Shown here: positions 57,185 to 64,000 of the stretch, one piece after another
How the letters are laid out: the number at the start of each line of letters is the position of its first letter
Position numbering within the stretch: position 1 is the stretch's first letter
DNA from: Saprospiraceae bacterium
Lineage (GTDB): Bacteria; Bacteroidota; Bacteroidia; Chitinophagales; Saprospiraceae
NCBI GenBank assembly: GCA_016713025.1
Contig: JADJPZ010000004.1
Location: 2,604,001 to 2,668,000, forward strand
DNA: 64,000 nucleotides
Direction of reading: 5' to 3'
Notes under the pieces: model-generated
What the model saw: only the letters and a program-made list of their open reading frames with translations
Told to the model about the DNA's origin: nothing
The model's database searches: none
Made by a program: the position numbers and the translations under genes

Positions 57185-57513
57185 TGCTATTTTAGAAGTT
57201 TTCTAACCGTTTTTATTTATACCTAAAAATCTAAAATGAATTTCCTATTCCAGACCAAAATTACTTCATTCTGACGTATGAAACAACATTACCATGCCGT
57301 CAGGTGTGCTGACGGTTCCTTCACTAAATTGAGCTCCCACTCAATTTTGCTGTCGCACCGTTCAGTCATGCACCATAGCGATGCTATGATTTGTCGTCAA
57401 AAATGCTTATTTTATTGTACTTTTGATCTTCATTACGGAACTCATTTTAGATTTTTAGGTTATATTTCTTATTCGATTCGCTCCATATTTTGACCATCAT
57501 GCCTTATTGTTTA
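57185..57513. other. Gene-free spacer upstream of the DUF1538 operon
   Basis: No gene. A small hairpin CCGTCA-N7-TGACGG lies at 57297-57315; no U run follows on either strand. Otherwise featureless. Confidence 0.4.
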
Positions 57514-59577
57514 TCACTTTGTAAGCGCAGTAATCTCAGCGAAAGAATCCATCAATCTTTCCATCACCTTTATATATTTCGCTTCCCACATTTTCAGGTT
57601 TTCGGTCGATTTTTGTGACAATTCATACCTGTAAGCCGGCATCATCCATGAAGCATACCCACTGTATGGATCTGATGATGCATACAGTGACTTGTACCAG
57701 CTTCCGAATGGATTGCCATCTTTGTCTATCCATTCCCTTTCGAGTGATAGTAGGATTTTGTTTATTTTGTCCGCGTTTTTGCCTGATGATTTGTTTAAGG
57801 CTTTTTCGCATTCTGCTCCAGCATTTTTGAGTTTTTCAGAAATTTTTATGAGATTTGCGAATGAAAAGCTGGTATCCGTTCTTTCTATTTGGTCCAGGCT
57901 CTTTTGGAGCGACTCAAAATGCATCTTACTATCCTGTCCGTATTTGGAAAGACTATAAGGTATGGTTTTATCATTGGCAAGTTTGAGCATCGCTACGCCA
58001 AAAATCTGCTCTACCATTGGACCCATTTTGAATGTGGAGTCTGTAAATTTGGTATAATACGCATAGTTATCATAAATCGAGTGGTAGATAGAAACACCTC
58101 CTGTGCCTGCTCCCCATGAAGGGATGCCTATGTGAGTGTAAAAAGCCAGATGATCAGATCCTCCACCTAAGTTTCCGATTTCAGGCTCATGCTTTTTGCC
58201 TTTCCAAATGTCAAAAACTGATTTTGAAGAATCGGGGTAAGTCACTGCCCTGGCAGCTTCGATCATGACTCCCTTGAGTGTGGGACTTGCAGCTCCGCCA
58301 AAACTTCGCCCACTGACTGCAGCGTCTGCATTGAGATAGGCTACTCCTTTTGCAGAAAGTTCGTCTCTGAATTGTTCTACCCATTCTGTTGATCCCATAA
58401 GGCCAACTTCCTCTGCATCCCAATGTGCTATCTTTATGGTACGTTTTGGTCTTATGCCTTCTTTTGCCATTTTTCCGAGAGACTCACTCAATGTAATGAG
58501 CATTGCAGTACCACTATTGGGGTCCAGAGTACCAAAATTCCACGCATCATAATGACATCCGGCTATGACCCATTCGTCAGGAGACGTACTTCCTTTAAGC
58601 GTGCCCACAACATTGTATATACGCTGAATAGCCCTGTCCTGATGCACATTTAGTCTCACAGAAAGTTCACTTCCACCTTCCAGCCTGTAGGTGTAGGGCA
58701 GACCACCTTGCCATGATTGGGGCACCGTTTTTCCTTTCATTCGTGAGATGATCTCACGTGCAGAACCATATGGCAAAGGCATCACAGGTATTGTCAGCAG
58801 TGTCGGGACTTCTTCCGGTTTGATTCTTTTTATTTTATTTTTCCCATCCATAGGCAATGCAGGCTCAAAAGGAGTCAGGGGATCTCCTGTCCATGGCATA
58901 GTCAGGAGAGATCCTCTTTGAATGGAAGATTCATCATAGTAAGGACCTTCAGGATACACGAGCCCTTTCATATATCCGCTATCTCCCGGATCTGTAAATA
59001 TGATCAGGCCGATGGCTCCGTTTTCCTGTGCAAATTTCGCCTTATACCCTCTGAAATTACCACCATATCTCGCGAGCACTATTTTTCCTTTGACAGATAC
59101 ACCCAATTTTGCAAGTTCTTCAAAGTCTTCCTTGCGGCCATAATTGACATAAACAACTTCACCAGTGACATCACCGGATCCTGTAAAGGAATTGAACCCG
59201 GGAGTCAGGTCTTTGTGTCCTGAATAAATGTCTTCCCTGTAGATGTTTTCTCGGCTGTTTAACGGCACTCTAGAAGGTGTGACAATTTCAGCAACCGCAT
59301 GCCCGGGCATGACGGGCAGATACACGTCATAAGGAAATACTTCCACTTCAAGTCCGGTTTTTTTCATCTGTTCCACTATATAATCCCGTACCTTTTCATT
59401 ATTTTTGGAAGTGGTGATATGGGGCAGCTGTGTCAGATTGTACAGATGCTTTTGATACCTTTCAGCACTTTGCTGGTTAAGAAATAAAGTTTCTATTTCA
59501 GAATTATTTATATTCTTTGTATCCTGACCAATACAGATGCTGGTAATAAAAAGTAATAGTAAAATGTTGATCTTCAT
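57514..59577 (-). CDS. Secreted M28-family metallopeptidase (glutamate carboxypeptidase II-like)
   Basis: 687 residues with a signal peptide (1-18). A PA-like insert (about 110-290, 'GKIVLARYGGNFRGYKAKFA') is followed by the M28 catalytic domain: zinc ligands and catalysis at 'GCHYDAWNFGTLDPNSGTAM' (His, Asp), 'WDAEEVGLMGSTEW' (Glu-Glu), 'LNADAAVSG' (Asp) and 'GGGSDHLAFYTHIGIP' (His). A helical transferrin-receptor-type dimerisation domain ends it (about 560-687). All metal ligands are present, so an active aminopeptidase/carboxypeptidase acting outside the cytoplasm is expected. It follows the M14 gene on the same strand, but 200 bp and a repeat separate them. Confidence 0.93.
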   Translation of the reverse strand: MKINILLLLFITSICIGQDTKNINNSEIETLFLNQQSAERYQKHLYNLTQLPHITTSKNNEKVRDYIVEQMKKTGLEVEVFPYDVYLPVMPGHAVAEIVTPSRVPLNSRENIYREDIYSGHKDLTPGFNSFTGSGDVTGEVVYVNYGRKEDFEELAKLGVSVKGKIVLARYGGNFRGYKAKFAQENGAIGLIIFTDPGDSGYMKGLVYPEGPYYDESSIQRGSLLTMPWTGDPLTPFEPALPMDGKNKIKRIKPEEVPTLLTIPVMPLPYGSAREIISRMKGKTVPQSWQGGLPYTYRLEGGSELSVRLNVHQDRAIQRIYNVVGTLKGSTSPDEWVIAGCHYDAWNFGTLDPNSGTAMLITLSESLGKMAKEGIRPKRTIKIAHWDAEEVGLMGSTEWVEQFRDELSAKGVAYLNADAAVSGRSFGGAASPTLKGVMIEAARAVTYPDSSKSVFDIWKGKKHEPEIGNLGGGSDHLAFYTHIGIPSWGAGTGGVSIYHSIYDNYAYYTKFTDSTFKMGPMVEQIFGVAMLKLANDKTIPYSLSKYGQDSKMHFESLQKSLDQIERTDTSFSFANLIKISEKLKNAGAECEKALNKSSGKNADKINKILLSLEREWIDKDGNPFGSWYKSLYASSDPYSGYASWMMPAYRYELSQKSTENLKMWEAKYIKVMERLMDSFAEITALTK

Positions 59578-59650
59578 ATTGTTGTTGATTTTGACTTATT
59601 GAATTGACTACTTTTTTAGGTATTGGGTTGTTGGTCTTTGTACTTTAGTT

Positions 59651-59785
59651 TGAACTCCATTGAACTATATTGAACTATATTGAACTCCATTGAACTCCAT
59701 TGAACTATATTGAACTCCATTGAACTATATTGAACTCCATTGAACTATATTGAAATCCATTGAACTCCATTGAACTATATTGAAA
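59651..59785. repeat. 10-bp tandem repeat array TGAACTCCAT/TGAACTATAT
   Basis: Thirteen consecutive 10-bp units (59651-59780) plus a partial unit reaching the stop of the M14 gene. Two variants alternate irregularly, TGAACTCCAT (A) and TGAACTATAT (B), with one TGAAATCCAT. Located between two peptidase genes in the 3' untranslated region of the M14 gene. Confidence 0.95.
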
Positions 59786-62335
59786 TCATTCTTCCTCGCC
59801 AAAACTCATTCTGGAAGGCACTCTGATCAGTTTACCGAAAAATACAGCATTGGTCAGCATTCGGTCAGTGCTGTACCAGGATCCTCTGAATACCGGATTG
59901 TCTGCAAACAGGATGACTCTGCCCTGACCAACCGGTGAAATGATGGCTGAAGCTGCATTTTTCATAAATTCATTCAGATTTTTTGTGGATATATAGCCGT
60001 CGATATGAGGGTTTGCCGCATATTTACTGATAGTGGAATATTCGTTTTCACTTGGACTTAGCCAAACTGTGTTATTCTTATATACCGGGATTTCATTTTG
60101 AGTATATCCGAATCCCAAAGGATGTGTTATATCAATATTTGCTCTGAAAATAGCACCTCCAAGACTTTCTTTTCCCAACAGTTCCATGGCTTGGTCAAAA
60201 GGTTTTCTTTCGACTAAGGGTTTTTCTTTTTTAGGTTCTTCTACCAGCTTTTCTCTGACAAGCTTGTTACGGATAGCCCAGGATGCGGCACTACCTGAAG
60301 TGATCAGCGTATTGCCTTGTGACAGCCAAATACTAATTTTTCTCACATCGATAGAATCCAGTGTTGAATAACTGCCGGAAACCATGATCAATGTATTATA
60401 TTTATTGAGGTCAAGTTGTCTGAATCTGTTTAAAGGCACTTTTGGTAATGGCATGTGCAATCGTTGGTCAAAATGATGCCAGACTTCTCCTGCATCATAC
60501 GAATTGGTGCCGTCACCGATCAGAAGCAACGGGGCAGGTTTTTCAAGTGCCCTGACGTTTCCGCTTCCTATGTCTATACCTTCAGCACTGTAACCTGTTT
60601 TCAGAGCATGGATATTGATTTGATATTTGTTCTGAACATATTGAAGATGCTTGAAAACTTCATCTGATGTCAGTTTCTGTTTGGCCACAGGAAGTACTAA
60701 TGTGCCGTATTGGGCCTTAAATGTTTTATTCTCAGCAGTGTTGACAGTGTATGGTTTAAAAGATGTGGCCAGTACCATACCTTTGCTTTGCAGATAATTT
60801 AACGCGGGAGCTGTATTAATGTCACTCCAGTCCAGGATATAAGCATACTCTGATTTTATTATTGGTGCAACTTTTACAATTCCGGAGAGATCTTTGATTT
60901 CATCACCAATAGTAGGAAGTATTTTTTCTCCCTGATATTTGATATTGTAAAAATTGGCCAATGACCATGCTGATGCATCATAAAATACACTGTCATGGTA
61001 CATCTGATACGTCTCAAAAAAACTCTGTACCATTCTGTATTGGTGCTGTTTGGTAGGTACGATATAGCCGGTTTTATCTTTATTTTGATAAACATGAACT
61101 TTATGAATCAATAGCTTATCTAAAAATGCTTTAATTCTGTTCTGATCCTGATCATGTTTGAAGGTGTAAGCTTTTATTTTATCACTATCGGCATTGCTCA
61201 AAGCAGACTTAAAAAAGAAATTCTGGTATTTTCTCAATTTAGTTTTATGGTCTGTGGCTGCCTGGATGGTTGCCATTGCAGAGACGTATTGATTGCGTAT
61301 TGTAAAAGCAAATGTCATCTCCCCATAGGGTGTGTTTTGTACGTGCCCACGCGAACTTGCCTGTTCAAACAATAAGGCCAACCCACCCTGGATGTCTCCA
61401 TATGATGAGCCATAGCCGGGATAAGTCCCGTCAAAAACTTCCTTGGTAAAATATAATGAACCTATTTCGTCGGTTGCTTTGACAAAATACTCCGCAAAAA
61501 GATTATTGAGGTCAATATAGTTTTCAGCAGGCATAATGGGGTTTTTCGAACCATTGGTTTTCATGGGTTCAAAAAAGAAGGAACTGTTAGTGCCCATTTC
61601 ATGAAAATCACCTATCACATTGGGATACCACTGATGATACCAGTTGAGTTTGCTTCTGCTTTCCGGATTAATGGCCAGAAACCAGTCCCTGTTCAGGTCA
61701 AACCAATAGTGGTTGGTTCTTCCACGAGGCCAGTTTTCGTTATGTTCGGCATCATCATTATCTGCAACCAGTGCATCAGATCTGTACATATTGGCCCATT
61801 GGGTATGTCTTTCTCTTCCATCCGGGTTGATAGCCGGGTCAATAAAGATGACAGCATTTTTGAGATAATTTTTTATTTCCGACTTTTGGGATGCCACAAG
61901 GGTGTACGCTGTGAGAATGGCTGATTCGGTGCTGGATGGTTCATTGCCATGGACACTGTATCCGAGATTGATAATGATTGGCAAATCTACAGCTTGTTTT
62001 TCATCATATTTTGCAATCTGTTCGATGTGTTGTTTTCTGATATTCTCCAGATTTTTCAGGTTTTCAGGACTTGAAATGATTAGCATACTTAAAGGCCTGC
62101 CTTCAAAAGTTTTACCATATTCCATGTACGAAGCATGATCGGAGACTTCATCCAGCTTCTTAAAATAAGAGATAATTTGGTCATGTCTGGCATGATATTC
62201 TCCTATGCCAAAGCCAAAAAAATCTGATGGTGCAGGGACTGCCTTATCGAAAGGTGCATATTTGGCATAAAAATAATCTTGCGAAAAAAGAGGTATGAAG
62301 AAAATGAAGAATGCAAGAATAAATAAAAATCTCAT
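59786..62335 (-). CDS. Secreted M14-family zinc carboxypeptidase
   Basis: 849 residues with a signal peptide (1-19). The M14 catalytic domain (about 50-380) has zinc ligands in 'YSVHGNEPSSTESAIL' (His-X2-Glu) and 'VIGDFHEMGTNSS' (second His), substrate-binding 'INPDGRERHTQW', and catalytic Glu in 'ALLFEQASSRGH'. A C-terminal region (about 600-849) resembles a glutamine-amidotransferase-like domain ('NTLIMVSGSYSTLDSIDVRK'), as seen in this family of large Bacteroidota peptidases. Secreted or periplasmic peptide degradation is expected. 10-bp repeats follow its stop. Confidence 0.92.
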   Translation of the reverse strand: MRFLFILAFFIFFIPLFSQDYFYAKYAPFDKAVPAPSDFFGFGIGEYHARHDQIISYFKKLDEVSDHASYMEYGKTFEGRPLSMLIISSPENLKNLENIRKQHIEQIAKYDEKQAVDLPIIINLGYSVHGNEPSSTESAILTAYTLVASQKSEIKNYLKNAVIFIDPAINPDGRERHTQWANMYRSDALVADNDDAEHNENWPRGRTNHYWFDLNRDWFLAINPESRSKLNWYHQWYPNVIGDFHEMGTNSSFFFEPMKTNGSKNPIMPAENYIDLNNLFAEYFVKATDEIGSLYFTKEVFDGTYPGYGSSYGDIQGGLALLFEQASSRGHVQNTPYGEMTFAFTIRNQYVSAMATIQAATDHKTKLRKYQNFFFKSALSNADSDKIKAYTFKHDQDQNRIKAFLDKLLIHKVHVYQNKDKTGYIVPTKQHQYRMVQSFFETYQMYHDSVFYDASAWSLANFYNIKYQGEKILPTIGDEIKDLSGIVKVAPIIKSEYAYILDWSDINTAPALNYLQSKGMVLATSFKPYTVNTAENKTFKAQYGTLVLPVAKQKLTSDEVFKHLQYVQNKYQINIHALKTGYSAEGIDIGSGNVRALEKPAPLLLIGDGTNSYDAGEVWHHFDQRLHMPLPKVPLNRFRQLDLNKYNTLIMVSGSYSTLDSIDVRKISIWLSQGNTLITSGSAASWAIRNKLVREKLVEEPKKEKPLVERKPFDQAMELLGKESLGGAIFRANIDITHPLGFGYTQNEIPVYKNNTVWLSPSENEYSTISKYAANPHIDGYISTKNLNEFMKNAASAIISPVGQGRVILFADNPVFRGSWYSTDRMLTNAVFFGKLIRVPSRMSFGEEE

Positions 62336-62520
62336 GATTTAATTGTTTTCAGGTTGTTAATTAAGGAGACAAAACAATGAATAAATCAGCATATTTTAAA
62401 TTATTTGAACTAATATCTTCAATTAATGTTTTGGATTATGATTGCAAGACCTATTTTCGCACTCTTTTTGAAACAAAAGTACCTTTCTTAGAAACCAAAC
62501 TTAATACCTGAACTAATTCA

Positions 62521-62862
62521 ATGGCGACAATAAAATTTAGATTTGAAGATACGAGTATTCCGGAAGTGCTGGCCGAAGGGGTAGAGGAGGGTTATTCTAT
62601 ACTGGAAGCGACCGAAGATTTTGATGTACATCTCAACCACAATTGCGGCGGAGTTTGTGCATGCTCGACTTGTCATATTTATGTGGTCAAAGGTAGTGAT
62701 GATCTTGAAGAGATTTCGGACAAAGAAGAAGATTTTATAGACAGGGCCATCAACCCACGGATAGAATCCAGGTTGGCCTGCCAATGTATCATCCTTGATA
62801 AAAACGCCAATATTGAAGTAATCATCCCTGATCAGAAGCAGATCATCGGGCATGAACATTGA
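62521..62862 (+). CDS. fdx: 2Fe-2S ferredoxin (adrenodoxin type)
   Basis: 113 residues. The cluster ligands are visible in 'CGGVCACSTCHIYV' (Cys-X5-Cys-X2-Cys pattern, with one additional Cys, about 43-56) and 'RLACQC' near the C-terminal third (about 89). This is the ISC-type/adrenodoxin class with the 'EEDFIDRA' acidic loop. Likely electron carrier for Fe-S assembly or an oxygenase. The last 18 codons and stop are duplicated at 63570-63622 behind the toxin-antitoxin pair. Confidence 0.93.
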   Translation: MATIKFRFEDTSIPEVLAEGVEEGYSILEATEDFDVHLNHNCGGVCACSTCHIYVVKGSDDLEEISDKEEDFIDRAINPRIESRLACQCIILDKNANIEVIIPDQKQIIGHEH

Positions 62863-62867
62863 TGGGA
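62815..62867 (+). repeat. Direct repeat, left copy (fdx 3' end)
   Basis: 53 bp, the fdx 3' end including its stop, repeated at 63570-63622 with one mismatch. The two copies bracket the DUF433/DUF5615 pair. Confidence 0.9.
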
Positions 62868-62943
62868 ATTTATTATAATCAAAAAATCTTTAAAATTTTA
62901 TAGAAAACACAGTATCTTTAATGCTTAAACCTTATTACTGAGT

Positions 62944-63183
62944 ATGGATAAACAAGATTTACTAGATAGAATCACATCAAATCCAGAAATTTGTCATGGC
63001 AAGCCAACCATAAGGGGAACAAGATACATGGTACAAAGTATCCTTGAGTATCTTGCTTCCGGAATGTCTCATGATGAGATACTATTAGATTTTGATGATT
63101 TAGAAGATGATGACTTGAAGGCATGCCTAACATTTGCAGCCAAAATGACAGAAATAAAGAGTATAAGTCCATTAGTTGCTTGA
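62944..63183 (+). CDS. DUF433-family antitoxin
   Basis: 79 residues, DUF433 (helix-turn-helix-like, 'NPEICHGKPTIRGTRYMVQS' and 'LEYLASGMSHDEILLDFDDL'), the antitoxin partner that accompanies DUF5615 PIN-like toxins. The gene is three bases before its partner, so both are one operon. It likely binds the toxin and represses the operon promoter. Confidence 0.9.
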   Translation: MDKQDLLDRITSNPEICHGKPTIRGTRYMVQSILEYLASGMSHDEILLDFDDLEDDDLKACLTFAAKMTEIKSISPLVA

Positions 63184-63186
63184 ATC

Positions 63187-63543
63187 GTGAAATTCCTAAT
63201 TGATGCCCAGCTACCAAAAGCATTAGCGATTTTTTTGAATAATCAAGGGTATCAATCTATTTATACATTGGATTTACCAAGTAAGAATAAAACATCTGAC
63301 AGTGAGATAATTGAATTATCAATTAGGGAAAATTTAATTCAGGTAATCTCAAAAGATTCGGACTTTTATAATTCATTTTTACAAAAGGGAGAACCTTATA
63401 AACTGATTTATTTAAAAGTGGGCAATATGAGCACAACAGAAATAAGTTCACTTTTTGCCAATAATTTATCAGTTATCGTTAATCAAATCACAGCAAACTT
63501 TGTGATTGAAATATCTAAGAAAAATATTATCACAATCATATAG
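63187..63543 (+). CDS. DUF5615 PIN-like toxin
   Basis: 118 residues starting at GTG 63187. PIN-like fold: 'KFLIDAQLPKALAIFLNNQG' (acidic Asp6), 'SDSEIIELSIRENLIQVISK' and 'DSDFYNSFLQ' (further acidic residues), which are the likely metal-binding site of a ribonuclease. Expected to cleave RNA when free of the upstream DUF433 antitoxin. Complete. Confidence 0.9.
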   Translation: MKFLIDAQLPKALAIFLNNQGYQSIYTLDLPSKNKTSDSEIIELSIRENLIQVISKDSDFYNSFLQKGEPYKLIYLKVGNMSTTEISSLFANNLSVIVNQITANFVIEISKKNIITII

Positions 63544-63569
63544 AGTTTGAAGATTACTGCAGTACTATC

Positions 63570-63622
63570 GAAGTAATCATCCCTGATCAGAAGCAGATCA
63601 TCGGGTATGAACATTGATGGGA
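63570..63622 (+). repeat. Direct repeat, right copy (fdx 3' end fragment)
   Basis: Identical to 62815-62867 except for one C/T change. It is not part of an ORF here and is a relic of the duplication that brackets the toxin-antitoxin genes. Confidence 0.9.
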
Positions 63623-63783
63623 AAGTGAGGCTGTAAAATATTTTCCCTTCACCTGTTCAACTAATCGCATCCCAGTTCCATTCATCTGCTTAAAGCTGCC
63701 AAAAACCGCGAGGATTGGGATCCATAAACATATCTTAAAATATTTGTTTTCGGAGTAGACTTAAAGAATAATATAGACATACT

Positions 63784-64000
63784 CTATTTTGTCTCCATCT
63801 TTTTCCTTGACCAAATCAAAGCAATTACAAAAGCACTGATCAAATGCCAGATACTCCACCAGGCTGCTATTAATGCCATTCCGCCTTGTCCTTCAAAAAA
63901 ATTAAAAATAAGTATAAGTGCCAGGCCTGAATTCTGAATGCCTGTCTCAATAGAGATTGCTCTGGCATCCTGAACAGGCAGTCCAAGGAGCGATCTGGAA
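63784..64000 (-). CDS. Bile acid:sodium symporter-type (BASS) transporter, C-terminal end
   Basis: The minus-strand frame is open from the window edge to a TAG at 63784, 71 codons. It contains 'ARAISIETGIQNSGLALILI', the conserved helix-9 region of the SBF/BASS family with the Glu-Thr-Gly-Ile-Gln-Asn-Ser motif, followed by the final helix and a basic tail. An inner-membrane Na+-coupled organic-anion carrier is expected. The N-terminal three quarters lie outside the window. Confidence 0.8.
   Translation of the reverse strand, partial: SRSLLGLPVQDARAISIETGIQNSGLALILIFNFFEGQGGMALIAAWWSIWHLISAFVIALIWSRKKMETK

Noticed and set aside
59651..59785. Possible CRISPR or iteron origin of replication
   Set aside because: Units are 10 bp without spacers, and there is no rep or dnaA gene or AT-rich unwinding region next to it.

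Overview
The window is a contiguous piece of a Bacteroidota chromosome. The large secreted proteins with SprB and SdrD_B-like domains, DUF6913 next to dapA, promoters of the TAnnTTTG type, almost no Shine-Dalgarno sequences and low GC content fit a Saprospiraceae-like lineage; the family-level call is inference. Three apparent single-gene frameshifts (about 8.48, 10.01 and 18.07 kb) could be genuine decay or long-read assembly indels.

Layout. (1) 0-17.3 kb is a surface-protein and regulation region: the start of a secreted protein, a LuxR-type regulator with a degenerate receiver, a giant secreted protein of 14 Ig-like units, a second giant secreted protein with SprB repeats that shares a near-identical C-terminal cassette, and a TPR histidine kinase convergent with a NarL/LuxR response regulator. 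Three perfect TACAT-N4-ATGTA inverted repeats lie in the promoter regions of these genes. (2) 17.5-29.65 kb is an accessory island ending at tRNA-Asp. It carries a MerB-like gene, gene fragments, an IS3-family element with a -1 frameshift signal, a half-size hsdS plus hsdM without hsdR, a RhuM protein, a KilA-N fragment, a truncated membrane gene, an IS256-family element, rteC and a Bacteroides-type tyrosine recombinase whose upstream region has nine TGTCGCA-type boxes.

(3) 30-46.5 kb is mostly core genome: accA, a DUF6913 gene, dapA, a Na/Ca exchanger, adk, obgE, pyrR-pyrB, an outer-membrane barrel, mutS, proB-uvrC and an FkbM methyltransferase. It is interspersed with a three-copy palindromic MITE-like element and a 222-bp tandem duplication of the uvrC 3' end. 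(4) 47-54 kb is a TetR-TolC-adaptor-RND efflux operon, followed by pdxH. (5) 54.8-57.1 kb is a compact four-gene operon, DUF1538-DUF1538-PII-CBS, the best candidate here for an uncharacterised PII-controlled membrane system. (6) 57.5-64 kb holds two large secreted metallopeptidases (M28 and M14) separated by a 10-bp tandem repeat, a 2Fe-2S ferredoxin, a DUF433/DUF5615 toxin-antitoxin pair bracketed by a duplication of the ferredoxin 3' end, and the C-terminal end of a BASS-family transporter.

Working together: the kinase and regulators plausibly control the neighbouring giant surface proteins; the island brings DNA-modification and transfer-related remnants; the efflux operon is a standard self-regulated unit; the PII/CBS/DUF1538 operon couples a nucleotide sensor to a paired membrane protein.
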